Part shown: in pieces, positions 1 to 9,348 of the stretch
How the letters are laid out: each line of letters opens with the position of its first letter
How positions within the stretch are numbered: position 1 is the first letter of the stretch
Assembly: GCA_963836405.1 (NCBI GenBank)
Contig: CAWIJL010000005.1
Coordinates: forward strand, 561,410-625,409
DNA: 64,000 nt
Direction: 5' to 3'
Origin: CAWIJJ01 sp963836405
GTDB lineage: Bacteria; Acidobacteriota; Terriglobia; Bryobacterales; Bryobacteraceae
Notes under the pieces: generated by a model
Database searches by the model: none
What the model was told of the DNA's origin: nothing
The model's input: only the letters and a program-made list of their open reading frames with translations
Position numbers and translations under genes: made by a program

Positions 1-2235
1 TACCAGTTGCTCGGCGCGGGGGCTTACGTCCTGCCGTTTTTCATTCTGCTGCTGGCGTGGCGTTGGGTCCGCTCCGAAGTCATGGACTCGGAAGGCATTG
101 TCAAAATCGCTGGAGCCGGGCTGCTTACGCTGAGCCTTTGTACCGCGCTCTCCTTCGTCCGCTTCACCCTTTTCGGCACGGTGCCGCCCGGCGGTGTCGT
201 GGGTCAGGTGATTGCGCGATATCTGCTGGACACCCTCAATCTTGCCGGCGCCCTGGTAGTGACCGCCACGGCCACTTTGATTTCGGTTTACCTGATTTCG
301 GCGTTCACGCTGTCCGTTCTGGGCTTTTGGTTCGCCGGCCCGATCGGCTGGGTGCAACGGCACAGCGGGTGGTGGTACGCCTGGCAAGACAAACGCCGGC
401 GGCGCGCGCTCGAAAAAGAGCGGGTGCGACAGGCAAAGGTTGTCGAACGGCTTCAGGAGAGAGCGCGCAAAGAAGCAGTCAGGGCAGCCGCCAGGGAGGC
501 CGCAAGGGAAGCGGCGGCCGCGCGCGTACCGCCGTCTCTGGAACCGCCACCGGTACCGCTCGACGACACCCCGCCGTGGAGCCCGTCCCGTCCGGTCGCG
601 CTCAGGGAAGAGCCTGAGCCTGAACCGGAAGACTCCCCTGAACCGGAAGAGTCCATTCCCATCTGTCCCGCCGAGGATCTGGATCCCCGGCCGGCGCCGC
701 AGCTTGTGCCCCTGCGCCAGTCCGATCCCGATCCCGAACCGGCTTTTCATCCCGTCTTCGAATTGCCGGGCACGCAGCTTCTCAACGAAATTCCGGGCCG
801 CAATGCCTATGACGAAGCGGAACTCAAGGAAACCGCCGCCCGTATCAAAGCCAAATTCGAGGAATTCAACGTTCTCGGCAACGTGGTGCAGATCAATCCC
901 GGGCCGGTGGTAACCACTTTCGAATTCAAGCCGGAAGCCGGCATCAAGTACAGCCGGATCACGAATCTCACCGAGGATCTCTGTCTCGGACTTCAGGCGG
1001 AAAGCATCCTCATCGAGCGTATCCCCGGTAAACCGACCGTTGGCATCGAGGTGCCGAACACGCGGCGGGAACTGATCGCGCTGCGCCAGATGCTGGAGTC
1101 CGACGAGTTCCAGCAATCGCACTCCCACCTGACCATTCCACTCGGCAAAGATATCAATGGCCGTATCCGCGTGGCCGCGCTGGAGTCCATGCCGCACCTG
1201 CTGATTGCCGGCTCCACCGGATCGGGCAAGAGCGTCATGATCAACTCGATGATCATGTCCATCCTTTACAAGGCGACGCCGGACGATGTGCGCCTGATCA
1301 TGGTGGATCCCAAGCGCGTGGAACTCGGGATGTACGAGGGCATTCCGCACCTGCTCACGCCGGTCATCATCGATCCCAAGAAGGCCACCAACGCTCTGCG
1401 CAACGCGGTGCTCGAGATGGAGCGGCGGCTGCGGCTGCTGGCCGAGTATGGCGTGCGCAACGTCGACCAGTTCAACAAGAAGATTCGCAAGCTTCAGGAA
1501 CAGCCGCGCAGCCTCTTTGCCGAGGGCGAAGCGACGGTAGAGGAACTGCGTCCGCTCCCTTACATCCTGATTCTTATCGATGAGCTGGCCGATCTCATGA
1601 TGCTCGAAGGGCGCAACGTGGAAGAGAGCGTTACGCGGCTGGCGCAAATGGCCCGCGCCGTCGGCATGCACCTGGTGCTGGCCACGCAGCGGCCGAGTGT
1701 GGACGTCATCACCGGTCTGATCAAGGCGAATTTCCCGGCGCGCATCAGTTTCCGGGTAGCCACACGTGTGGATTCCCGGACCATCCTGGACGTGATGGGG
1801 GCCGAGCACCTGCTCGGCAAGGGCGACATGCTATTCCTGCCGCCCGGCTCGTCGCGACTCACTCGCGTGCACGGCGCCTTTGTCACGGAAACGGAAATCA
1901 ACCGTGTAGTCGATTTCTGGAAGGATCAGGCGAAACCCGAGTACGACCAGTCCTTCCTCATCGCGCCCCCGAACGAAGAAGAGCCGGCAGAACCAGAGGC
2001 AGCCGGCGGCGAACAGGATCCGCAGTACGAAGAGGCCGTACGGCTGGTGCTGCAAATGGGCAAGGCGTCCACATCTACGCTCCAGCGGCACCTTCGCCTG
2101 GGTTACGGGCGCGCCGCACGCATTCTCGACATGATGCAACGCGACGGCATCATCGGGCCGCCGGACGGCAGCAAACCGCGCGAAGTGCTGAAGCGGCCGG
2201 ACTGGCTCAGTGAAGTCGAGAACCAGCTCAAGTAG
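1..2235 (+). CDS. ftsK: DNA translocase FtsK/SpoIIIE (5' end outside window)
   Basis: Membrane-anchored ATPase that pumps DNA at the division septum and works with Xer recombination in chromosome segregation. The frame is open to base 1, so the first residues lie outside the window. Seen in order, numbered from the TTG at base 7: two to three hydrophobic segments in the first 115 residues, a charged and proline/glutamate-rich linker (about 125-250), the alpha/beta motor domain with Walker A GSTGSGKS near residue 402 and Walker B ILILIDELADL near residue 520, and a C-terminal winged-helix gamma domain (about 670-742) that in the family reads KOPS sequences. The gene ends 45 bases before a PAP2 gene on the same strand. 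The family call is secure; only the true start is unknown. Confidence 0.95.
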   Translation, partial: YQLLGAGAYVLPFFILLLAWRWVRSEVMDSEGIVKIAGAGLLTLSLCTALSFVRFTLFGTVPPGGVVGQVIARYLLDTLNLAGALVVTATATLISVYLISAFTLSVLGFWFAGPIGWVQRHSGWWYAWQDKRRRRALEKERVRQAKVVERLQERARKEAVRAAAREAAREAAAARVPPSLEPPPVPLDDTPPWSPSRPVALREEPEPEPEDSPEPEESIPICPAEDLDPRPAPQLVPLRQSDPDPEPAFHPVFELPGTQLLNEIPGRNAYDEAELKETAARIKAKFEEFNVLGNVVQINPGPVVTTFEFKPEAGIKYSRITNLTEDLCLGLQAESILIERIPGKPTVGIEVPNTRRELIALRQMLESDEFQQSHSHLTIPLGKDINGRIRVAALESMPHLLIAGSTGSGKSVMINSMIMSILYKATPDDVRLIMVDPKRVELGMYEGIPHLLTPVIIDPKKATNALRNAVLEMERRLRLLAEYGVRNVDQFNKKIRKLQEQPRSLFAEGEATVEELRPLPYILILIDELADLMMLEGRNVEESVTRLAQMARAVGMHLVLATQRPSVDVITGLIKANFPARISFRVATRVDSRTILDVMGAEHLLGKGDMLFLPPGSSRLTRVHGAFVTETEINRVVDFWKDQAKPEYDQSFLIAPPNEEEPAEPEAAGGEQDPQYEEAVRLVLQMGKASTSTLQRHLRLGYGRAARILDMMQRDGIIGPPDGSKPREVLKRPDWLSEVENQLK

Positions 2236-2280
2236 CGCCTGTTACAAAAAGGAAACAGAAGTGCTGCTTCGGACGGCAGG

Positions 2281-3228
2281 ATGTCTGTAATCAAGTACTT
2301 CTTACTGGCGTTTCTTCTAGTTCCAGTCTTCGGACAGGAGCCGGCAACCGCGCCCGAGACATTGGCGGCCGGCCAGCGGCAGACCGCCTCCGAAGAGCCG
2401 GCGACGACAGCGCAGCAGGGCGGAGCCGCGCGTACCGCAATCGATGTCAGTCCCGGCGGCAAAGTTCTCAAGAACAAGGATTTTTGGGAAGGAACCGGCT
2501 ATTTCCATCCATTTGGACGAATGCCCAAATACGTTCTGGGGGACATGGCGAAGATCTGGACCAGCCCTTTTCATACCGCCAGGTCGGACGCGAAGTGGTG
2601 GGCGATTTTCGGCGGCGCCACGACGCTGCTGATCGCCACCGATCAGTGGACCGTGAAACAGCTCCCGAATACCGCCGACCAGGTCAGTGTTGGTACGACC
2701 TTTTCGCGAATCGGAGCCGCCTACACGCTGATCCCGCTCAGCGCCGGCTTCTATTTCCTCGGGACCGCGGCGAAGAACGACAAATTCCGGGAAACCGGAT
2801 TGATGGCGTTCGAAACCCTCATTGACACCACAATCGTCGAAACCATACTCAAGGCAGCCACCGACCGTGCCCGGCCGCTCGAAAGCAATGGCGAGGGGCA
2901 CTTCTGGGACAGCACCGGGCGAGTCTGGAATGCCAGCTTTCCTTCCGGGCACGCCATCAACACCTGGGCGCTCGCGTCGGTGTTCGCGCATCAGTACCGG
3001 CATCACATCATCGTGCCGATCATTGCCTACGCGGCGGCGACCGCGGTGATTGGAGCCAGGGTCAGCGCGCGCCGGCATTTCCCGGGCGACGTGGTGGCCG
3101 GCGCCGCCATGGGCTGGTTCATCGGCGACTACGTCTACGGGCGGAGGCACAACCCCGACGTCGCGGAAAACCAGACGTTGGGCCGTAAGATTCTGTCGCA
3201 CGTGCGCTTTAACTTCCAAATGCAGTGA
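2281..3228 (+). CDS. PAP2-family phosphatase, exported
   Basis: Likely phosphatidic-acid- or lipid-phosphate-type phosphatase acting at the outer face of the inner membrane or in the periplasm. The protein (315 aa) begins with a hydrophobic export signal (residues 4-18) followed by a Gln/Ala-rich stretch. The three PAP2 signature blocks are present: KAATDRARP at 191-199, PSGH at 221-224 (catalytic His) and the SARRHFPGD block at 262-270 with the second His and the Asp. Several hydrophobic segments between residues 105 and 280 fit a membrane-embedded PAP2 core. It overlaps by a few bases a longer possible start of the next gene, but the better start of that gene lies downstream. The substrate cannot be read from sequence. 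Confidence 0.85.
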   Translation: MSVIKYFLLAFLLVPVFGQEPATAPETLAAGQRQTASEEPATTAQQGGAARTAIDVSPGGKVLKNKDFWEGTGYFHPFGRMPKYVLGDMAKIWTSPFHTARSDAKWWAIFGGATTLLIATDQWTVKQLPNTADQVSVGTTFSRIGAAYTLIPLSAGFYFLGTAAKNDKFRETGLMAFETLIDTTIVETILKAATDRARPLESNGEGHFWDSTGRVWNASFPSGHAINTWALASVFAHQYRHHIIVPIIAYAAATAVIGARVSARRHFPGDVVAGAAMGWFIGDYVYGRRHNPDVAENQTLGRKILSHVRFNFQMQ

Positions 3229-3263
3229 ACGGGGGCGTGCTACTTTGGAGCAGGAGGTGGCTG

Positions 3264-3911
3264 ATGCGCTCCCTCGGAGCCATACTGCTGTTCCCGCTAC
3301 TGGCAGCTTCGCAGACTCCCGTTCCGCCGCTGGTGCGCGGGGTCCTGCTCGAGCGGGATGCAGAGGTCAGTGCCGGAGAGTTCAGCGTTCGCGCCGCCGA
3401 TAACCACGTTTTCCGTTTCGAGTTCGACAAAAAGACCTACGTCGAACGTGAAAAACAGCTCATCGACGTTTCGCGCCTGACGCCTGGGGACAAGGTGGAG
3501 GTGGTTTCCGATCTCGCACCCGGCACCCCGCTGCGCTACGCACGCACGGTCCACGTCATCGAGGAGCCGGCGGCGCCCCCGCTGAGCCAGGGACGCTACC
3601 GCCTGCCGCGCCCGCCGTCCCCGCCTTCCACCACGCTGGGATTGGCCGACCGCCTTTCGCCGCTCAGCACCCTGACTTTTTCGGGCGTCATCTACCGTGT
3701 CAGCCCCGAGCGCCTCGTGCTACACCTGCGCACCGGAACGGACCAGACGATCCTGCTGCGCAAGGACACGCGATATCTCCACAATGGAGAGTTGGCCGAA
3801 CATGCGGACCTGCGGCCCAACCAGCGCGTTTTCGTGCGCGCCGGCAAGGACATTTACCAGCAGACCGAAGCCTACCAGGTGATCTGGGGAAGCATTCTCG
3901 ACCCCAAGTAG
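3264..3911 (+). CDS. Secreted protein with two DUF5666-like beta repeats
   Basis: The start is set at the ATG at 3264 because AGGAGG lies at 3252-3257 with good spacing and the product then begins with a standard signal peptide (MRSLGAILLFPLLAAS). An in-frame upstream start at 3225 would bury that signal. The mature protein (about 200 aa) has two similar beta-rich halves (about 25-105 and 135-215) joined by a proline-rich linker. Each half carries a VxRGVLLER / FSGVIYRVS type opening and a LTPGDKVEV / LRPNQRVFV type close, which resembles DUF5666 (OB-like) repeats. The function is unknown and the location is probably periplasmic. Confidence 0.6.
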   Translation: MRSLGAILLFPLLAASQTPVPPLVRGVLLERDAEVSAGEFSVRAADNHVFRFEFDKKTYVEREKQLIDVSRLTPGDKVEVVSDLAPGTPLRYARTVHVIEEPAAPPLSQGRYRLPRPPSPPSTTLGLADRLSPLSTLTFSGVIYRVSPERLVLHLRTGTDQTILLRKDTRYLHNGELAEHADLRPNQRVFVRAGKDIYQQTEAYQVIWGSILDPK

Positions 3912-3941
3912 TTCCACCCCTCTCTGGTAAACTCAAAGAAA

Positions 3942-4358
3942 ATGGCGAAAGAAAAAGAAAAGAAGCCGCCTATGCCACCGCTGGGTGTGTGGGTGCCGGC
4001 CGTGGCGCTGGGGTGGCTGGTGCCGGGTGGAGGCCACTTTCTTTTGAAGCGGCCGGGCCGCGGTGTGCTGCTGCTGCTGTCGGTGGCCAGCATGTTCATT
4101 TGCGGCCTGATGATGCGCGGCGCGATGTTTCAGCCGCAGTCGGGCGACCTGCTGACTCTTCTCATCAATACCGGCGGCTTCATCGGCGACGTTTGCGCCG
4201 GCATCTTCTACCTGTTGAGCGTGTGGCTCGGCTACAATCAGCCGGACACGGCCGGCCATGTTCACGATTACGGCACCAAGTTTCTGGTCACTGCCGGATT
4301 GCTGAACATCCTGGCCATGGTGGACGCCTTCGAAATCGCGGCGGGGAGAAAAGAATAA
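3942..4358 (+). CDS. Small membrane protein, DUF6677-like
   Basis: 138 aa protein with a lysine-rich cytoplasmic N-terminus (MAKEKEKKPPMPP) and three to four hydrophobic segments (about 15-30, 43-60, 73-95, 110-130). The GWLVPGGGHFLLKRPGRG stretch near residue 25 is typical of small TM2-like or DUF6677-type proteins common in Acidobacteria. Its stop overlaps the next start by one base (TAATG), so the two are translationally coupled. No catalytic motif is visible. Function unknown. Confidence 0.65.
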   Translation: MAKEKEKKPPMPPLGVWVPAVALGWLVPGGGHFLLKRPGRGVLLLLSVASMFICGLMMRGAMFQPQSGDLLTLLINTGGFIGDVCAGIFYLLSVWLGYNQPDTAGHVHDYGTKFLVTAGLLNILAMVDAFEIAAGRKE

Positions 4359-4543
4359 TGCCGAAGATGACCCTCACGCATTTCGAAGCGGCATTTTTGT
4401 TTTCCTTGTTTACGTCCGTGGTGCTGGGCGTGGTCACCAAGCGGACGGACCGCGAGCGCCTGGAATACGGCGCCTACACCTTCGCCTGTTTCCTGGTGGC
4501 GCTGTTCGGGATCGGCTGGCTGATGTACTTCGGGCACGGCTAA
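4358..4543 (+). CDS. 61-residue two-helix membrane protein
   Basis: A short gene starting at the ATG that overlaps the preceding stop by one base. The product (61 aa) has two hydrophobic helices (about 9-25 and 40-57) separated by a basic, acidic-rich loop (KRTDRERLEYG). The coupling to the DUF6677-like gene and the lack of any gap argue that it is real. No family is recognised. It may form a small complex with its upstream neighbour, which is inference from position only. Confidence 0.5.
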   Translation: MPKMTLTHFEAAFLFSLFTSVVLGVVTKRTDRERLEYGAYTFACFLVALFGIGWLMYFGHG

Positions 4544-4564
4544 GATTCAAAGCACTCAAAGCCA

Positions 4565-6880
4565 TCAGCCCAGTGCGGCTTCGATTTTCTGCATGAGCGC
4601 CGCCGGCGTGTACGGCTTGCGCACAAAACCTGCCACGCGGCTGCCGGCGAAACGGCGCTCCACTTCGCTCTCGTTATAACCGCTCGAAACCAGGATCGGC
4701 ACGTCGTGGCGGATGGTGTGCAGGTAGCGGGCCGCCTCGTCCCCGCCCATGACGGGCATGGTGAGGTCCAGCAGAACCAGCGCGATCTCGCTCGAGCGTT
4801 CCCTGAATACTTCCACGGCTTCGCGGCCGTCGCTGGCCATCAGGACATCAAAGCCGCGACGCTCCAGCACGCTGCGTGTCGTGCGCCGGATGATATCTTC
4901 ATCGTCCACTACCAGGACGGTGCGGCGTTTCTGCCCGGATGGTTCGCTGGAAGGCAGCATCAGTTCGAAGCGGCTGCCGCGTCCCGGTTCGCTGCTGACG
5001 CGGATGACGCCGTGATGGCTGCGCGCAATACCTAGCGCGGCGGGAAGTCCCAGGCCGCGCCCGGTAAATTTCGTCGAGAAGAAGGGATCGAAGATGCGAC
5101 CTCGCGTGGCCGCGTCGATGCCGACGCCGGTATCCTGCACGGCGGCAAAAACGTATTGCCCCGCATCGAGGGCGCCGAAGGGCGGGTGCGCCGCTTCGCC
5201 CTGCGGCAGCCAGCGCACGCCGGTCTCCACCAGCACCAGGCCCGGACGCTCGCCGATCGCTTCGCCCGCATTGATCACCAGGTTGACGATCGCCTGCTGA
5301 ATCTGGCGCAGGTCGGCCATTACCGGAGGCAAGGCCCGCGCCAGTTGCAGTCCCAGCCGGGCGGGCTTCGGCACCGACGATTCCAACAACTCCCGCATTT
5401 CCTCGACGGCGCTGCTCAGGTTCACCGGCTCGACAAAAAAGGTGCCTTTGCCGGCGAATGCCAGCATCTGGCGTGTCAGGTCCGCGGCTCGCTCGCTCGC
5501 GTTAACCACTTCCCGCAGTAGATCGCGGTTGGGATCGTTTTCCGGCAGTCCCTCCAGCACCAGGCTGGAATTGCCGAGGATACCCGTGAGGATGTTGTTG
5601 AAGTCGTGCGCCACCCCTCCCGCCAGCACACCCAGGCTCTCCAGTTTGGCCGATTGCAGCAGGTGTTCCTCGGTGCGCTTCCTTTCGCTGATGTCTTCGA
5701 ACGTCACCACAACGCCTTCCACGGTGTCCGCCCTGCGAATGGGATGTGCCGAGTATTCGACCGGAAACGACGTGCCATCGGAGCGAAACAACGCCTCGCT
5801 CGAACCGCGCTGCGGTTCGCCGGTCTCGAGCACGCTCGTCACCGGGCACTCCTCGATCGGGTAGGGTGTCCCGTCCTGGCGCGTGTGATGAATGATGCGG
5901 TGCAGTTCCCGTCCCAGCAACTGCTCGCGCTCGTAGCCAAGCATCCCGAGGGCGGCGCGATTGATGAACGTGCAGTTGCCCTTGCGGTCCGTCCCGTACA
6001 CGCCCTCCCCCGCCGATTCGAGCAGCAGTTCCAGGCTTCCCGCCAACTTCGCCCACTCCTCCTCCGCATCCCGCCGGCGCGCAATGGCCCCGATTCGCGC
6101 TCGCAGAAGTACCGGGTCGAACGGTTTACCGAGAAAGTCTTCCGCGCCCATTTCGATGGAGCGGACCGCGTTTTCCACGTCGTTCAAAGCCGACAGAACG
6201 ATCACGGGAAGCTCGCGCAGGGCCGGGTCGGACTTGAGGCGGGCCAGCACTTCGAAGCCGTCCATGGCGGGCATGAAAAGGTCCAGCAGGACCAGGTCGA
6301 ACCGCTCCGCGTGTAGCCGCGCGAGCGCGGCCGGACCGTCGCATTCCGTCTCGGCCTGGAAGCCTTCACGCTGGAGCTGCCGCACCAGAATTTCGCGGTT
6401 AGCCTCGTCGTCGTCCACTACGAGGATCCGTCCCGAAGCTCCGCTCGGCGCCTGCGCGGACACGGCGGAATTACGTTCCACCAGGGGTACCTCGGTGCGC
6501 TCGGAAAATTCGCGTAACTCGCCCGCGGCCGCGCGAATTCTGGCCAGATCCGGCGCGTACGCCTCCCGCGTTTCCGCTTCGAATGCGTCTGCCTGCCGGA
6601 CGATTTCCCTGGCGATGCCCAGGATCCGCGACCGCAAACCGGCCATGGCCGCTTCGGTAATTGGTGCCTCTCCTGGAAGGTCCCTTTCGACGCTTTCGAG
6701 AACGCGATGCGCCGCGGCTCGAATGGCTTCGAGCAGGTGCACGGGAGCGCCGTCTGCGCGCTCCACCGCTTCCTCCTTCACCATTTCGGAGTAGCCGATG
6801 ATGTGATGGAGCGGGGTGCGCAAGGCGTGACGCAGGCGGGCGGCGGTTTCCGGATTCACGGGCAACGGCTCACCGGTCAT
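4565..6880 (-). CDS. Hybrid sensor histidine kinase, two receiver domains
   Basis: Two-component phosphorelay protein of 771 aa, cytosolic (no membrane segment). Order: a short HisKA-like helix pair at the N-terminus (RHALRTPLHHIIGY, His18), receiver domain 1 (about 150-270; ILVVDDDE, phospho-Asp200, Lys252), a PAS domain (about 280-400), HisKA with His425 (GVAHDFNNI), HATPase_c with the N box near 533-540 and the DTGVGI box at 583-588, and receiver domain 2 (about 653-771; Asp705, Lys755). The start is placed at 6880, where it overlaps the stop of the upstream glycosylase gene by 4 bases (ATGA); a longer upstream frame runs antisense-like through that gene. Two HisKA-like segments and two receivers suggest an internal relay. 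The stimulus is unknown. Confidence 0.88.
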   Translation of the reverse strand: MTGEPLPVNPETAARLRHALRTPLHHIIGYSEMVKEEAVERADGAPVHLLEAIRAAAHRVLESVERDLPGEAPITEAAMAGLRSRILGIAREIVRQADAFEAETREAYAPDLARIRAAAGELREFSERTEVPLVERNSAVSAQAPSGASGRILVVDDDEANREILVRQLQREGFQAETECDGPAALARLHAERFDLVLLDLFMPAMDGFEVLARLKSDPALRELPVIVLSALNDVENAVRSIEMGAEDFLGKPFDPVLLRARIGAIARRRDAEEEWAKLAGSLELLLESAGEGVYGTDRKGNCTFINRAALGMLGYEREQLLGRELHRIIHHTRQDGTPYPIEECPVTSVLETGEPQRGSSEALFRSDGTSFPVEYSAHPIRRADTVEGVVVTFEDISERKRTEEHLLQSAKLESLGVLAGGVAHDFNNILTGILGNSSLVLEGLPENDPNRDLLREVVNASERAADLTRQMLAFAGKGTFFVEPVNLSSAVEEMRELLESSVPKPARLGLQLARALPPVMADLRQIQQAIVNLVINAGEAIGERPGLVLVETGVRWLPQGEAAHPPFGALDAGQYVFAAVQDTGVGIDAATRGRIFDPFFSTKFTGRGLGLPAALGIARSHHGVIRVSSEPGRGSRFELMLPSSEPSGQKRRTVLVVDDEDIIRRTTRSVLERRGFDVLMASDGREAVEVFRERSSEIALVLLDLTMPVMGGDEAARYLHTIRHDVPILVSSGYNESEVERRFAGSRVAGFVRKPYTPAALMQKIEAALG

Positions 6881-7518
6881 CCGGCGCTCCGGGCGGCCGG
6901 CAGCACCGACGCGGCGAGGCGCAAATCGTCCACCAGGCGCCGTGTTTCCATCTCGCGCTGTTCTCCGTCCCGTGCGCGGAGGATGGCCGAAGGATGCAGG
7001 GTGGCCATCACGTACGGCGCCAGCGGCGATTCCACCCACTGGCCCCGCTGCCGGCTCACTCGAAACGCCCGTCCGAGCAGGGCCTGCGCGGCGGTCGCGC
7101 CCAACAGCACCAGGGCCCTCGGTTGTACCAGTTCGAGTTCGGCCTCCAGCCACGGCACGCACGCCGCTATTTCCACGGCCCCCGGTTTGACATGAATCCG
7201 CCGCTTCCCCCTCGGCTCCCACTTGAAATGCTTCACTACGTTTGTGACGTATGTCAGCCCGCCATCGATACCGGCGTGTTCGAGCGCCCGGTCGAGCAGG
7301 CGGCCGGCCGGCCCCACGAACGGGTGTCCGGTTAAATCTTCTTCATTTCCCGGCTGCTCGCCCACAAGCATCAACTGCCCGCGAGCCGCACCTTCGCCGA
7401 ACACGGTCTGAGTACCCTTTTTCCAGAGATCGCAGGCACGGCAGGATGCGGCGGCCTCGCGCAGAATCCGCCAGTCGGTGGTGGATGGAATGGGCTCCCC
7501 GGGCCCGCAGCCTCGCAT
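6877..7518 (-). CDS. udgX: UdgX-type uracil-DNA glycosylase
   Basis: 213 aa Fe-S uracil-DNA glycosylase of the family 4-like UdgX group. The motif GEQPGNEEDLTGHPF (53-67) replaces the usual family 4 active-site block, and the signature KRRIH loop is present at 105-109. In characterised UdgX the His of this loop makes a covalent bond to the DNA after uracil removal. The Cys pair at 26 and 29, Cys120 and the LHPSAILR block (174-181) fit the Fe-S cluster and the second active-site motif. Its stop overlaps the hybrid kinase start by 4 bases, so the two are co-transcribed. Confidence is high because the KRRIH insertion is distinctive. Confidence 0.9.
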   Translation of the reverse strand: MRGCGPGEPIPSTTDWRILREAAASCRACDLWKKGTQTVFGEGAARGQLMLVGEQPGNEEDLTGHPFVGPAGRLLDRALEHAGIDGGLTYVTNVVKHFKWEPRGKRRIHVKPGAVEIAACVPWLEAELELVQPRALVLLGATAAQALLGRAFRVSRQRGQWVESPLAPYVMATLHPSAILRARDGEQREMETRRLVDDLRLAASVLPAARSAG

Positions 7519-7620
7519 ATACTTTCTGATTCTCTATCGAAGCGGAGATCTCCGCTCACCTCGAAGTACTGGAGGACACGTTCCGCTCCTGCGACCCGTA
7601 CGATGGCTCGCCCGTTGGGG

Positions 7621-7836
7621 TCAAACCCTTTCCACGGGGATGCCGGCCGAGGCCAGGGCGGACTCCACTTCCGCGGGACGCAAGCGCGTGGCGTCGTATT
7701 CGATCGTCAACCCGTCCAGCGAGGGCGCCACTTGCACGCGATGGATGCCGTACAGGGCGTGGGCCTCGGAAATGCGCGCGGCCATAGCCTCATCGAGCGG
7801 CCTTTGCAGGCGAAATCGAACCTGGACCTTGGTCAT
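7621..7836 (-). CDS. 71-residue hypothetical protein, ferredoxin-like fold suspected
   Basis: Small acidic/basic protein whose pattern of strands and helices (VQVRFRL, helix, VQVAPS, LTIEYDAT, helix, IPVERV) resembles a ferredoxin-like or HMA fold, but the metal-binding CxxC is absent. It starts with ATG inside the last bases of thiD (4-base ATGA overlap), which supports it as a real translationally coupled gene. The role is unknown. A link to thiamine metabolism is only positional. Confidence 0.55.
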   Translation of the reverse strand: MTKVQVRFRLQRPLDEAMAARISEAHALYGIHRVQVAPSLDGLTIEYDATRLRPAEVESALASAGIPVERV

Positions 7837-8639
7837 TCAGGATCAGCATAGCAGTCCTCTTCGAGGCGGGCATGATGGTTCACCGGCCCGCAGCCCGACC
7901 CGAAGCCCGGATTGGTGCGGATGGCTTCCGTGATAAAACGCTTCGCGCGCCGCACGGCTTCGGCGAGCGGCATGCGCGCGGCCAGTCCGGCAGCGATGGC
8001 GGCCGAATAGGTGCAGCCGGTTCCGTGGGTGTGGGGCGTATCGATGCGAGGCGTGGGGAACTCGTGAAACTTCGTGCCGTCGTACAGCAGGTCGGCGGCA
8101 TCGCCGGCCATGTGTCCTCCCTTGATCAGCACCGCGCCAGCGCCCATTCCATAGATGCGGCTGGCCGCGTGCCGCATCTCCTCGGGTCCGGGGATCGCCA
8201 TTTCGGCAATCGCCTCGGCTTCGGGAATGTTGGGCGTGACCAGCGCCGCGCGAGGCAGCAATCGTTCCCGGACGGAGCGCACCGCCGTCTCCGGCAACAG
8301 CGGCAGGCCATGCTTGCTGATCATCACCGGATCCACCACCAGCGGAAAGGCGAATTCCCTCGCGCACTCCGCCACCGCCTCAACCATGGCGTCCGAGCCC
8401 AGGGCGCCGGTCTTGGCTGCGAGCGGCGGAATGTCCTCGAGCACCGCCGCGATCTGCGCCAGCACCATCTCCGGCGGAATCACCATCACGCGCGAAACGC
8501 GCACCGTGTTCTGTACCGTAAGCAGCGTGATGACTGCTTCGCCGTACACGCCGAAACGATGAAAGGTCTTGAGGTCGGCCTGAATGCCGGCGCCTCCGCT
8601 CGGGTCGGATCCGGCAATCGTGAGGGCAACAGGCACCAT
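7833..8639 (-). CDS. thiD: Hydroxymethylpyrimidine/phosphomethylpyrimidine kinase ThiD
   Basis: Phosphorylates HMP and then HMP-P to HMP-PP in thiamine biosynthesis; soluble ribokinase-fold enzyme. The start is the ATG at 8639, which gives MVPVALTIAGSDPSGGAG and has AGGAG just upstream; the open frame extends further but lacks a site. Seen: the substrate-binding GSDPSGGAGIQAD block, a Q-N-T after strand 2, VDPVM near 115, the TPNIPEAE block and the anion-hole GTGCTYSAA block near 222-230. Length (268 aa) is normal. It is followed by a coupled 71 aa gene. No TPP riboswitch is recognisable upstream. Confidence 0.93.
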   Translation of the reverse strand: MVPVALTIAGSDPSGGAGIQADLKTFHRFGVYGEAVITLLTVQNTVRVSRVMVIPPEMVLAQIAAVLEDIPPLAAKTGALGSDAMVEAVAECAREFAFPLVVDPVMISKHGLPLLPETAVRSVRERLLPRAALVTPNIPEAEAIAEMAIPGPEEMRHAASRIYGMGAGAVLIKGGHMAGDAADLLYDGTKFHEFPTPRIDTPHTHGTGCTYSAAIAAGLAARMPLAEAVRRAKRFITEAIRTNPGFGSGCGPVNHHARLEEDCYADPE

Positions 8640-8719
8640 GCTCCTACTGTAGCCAGATCGCCGGTGTGCGAGTGCCGGCCGCTCCAACCTCTGCTACAAT
8701 CCCCGAGAGGACCTCGACC

Positions 8720-9094
8720 GTGATCAAGTCACTTGCAGTATCCCTGCTCTTTTTTTGTGCCGCGCTCCTTGCCGCCGACGTAAACGGCAAGTACAAAGCT
8801 TCCATCGAAGCGCCCGATGGTACCCACGTGCTCGTCTTCAACCTCAAGGCCGAAGGCGCCAACCTCACCGGCACCGTTTCGAACGGGTCCGAGAGCGCGG
8901 ATGCCCCGGGCAGCAAGATCGAAGACGGCAAGGTGCAGGGCGACAACGTCAGCTTCACTTGGGTCACCATGTACCAGGGCAGCCCCGTCAAACTCATCTG
9001 CAAGGGACAGATCGCGGGCTCCGAACTGAAGATGAGTATGGGCACGGACGACGGCAGTTGGTCCACGGAATTGACCGCGAAAAAGGCGGATTAG
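8720..9094 (+). CDS. Small secreted protein of unknown function
   Basis: The likely start is the GTG at 8720 (GAGAGG at 8705-8710), giving a signal peptide (VIKSLAVSLLFFCAALLAA) and a mature beta-rich domain of about 100 aa. The mature part has the pattern VNGKYKASIEAPDG ... FNLKAEGANLTGTVS ... FTWVTMY, a lipocalin-like or extracellular beta-sandwich pattern often found in acidobacterial secreted proteins. An earlier start at 8666 would place polar residues before the signal. Function unknown. Confidence 0.6.
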   Translation: MIKSLAVSLLFFCAALLAADVNGKYKASIEAPDGTHVLVFNLKAEGANLTGTVSNGSESADAPGSKIEDGKVQGDNVSFTWVTMYQGSPVKLICKGQIAGSELKMSMGTDDGSWSTELTAKKAD

Positions 9095-9348
9095 CCCGAA
9101 CTCACCCCTAAAGCATTAAGTTTCATCGATCTACGTGAATTGTGCCACTTGACTGAGGCAGTATTCCGTTCAACCCCGTCCGGTGCCGTACAACCAACAA
9201 TTTCAACGTTTTAATGCGGATCGGTAGTCCCTTTTCGCGCGCGTTGCCTATACTTGCGTCAAGTGCACCATTCCGTTACTGGGTAAGAGGCGTGTGCACC
9301 ATTTGAACCTACGGGTACCGGACGTCCGCGGAGGGAGCCATCACACAG

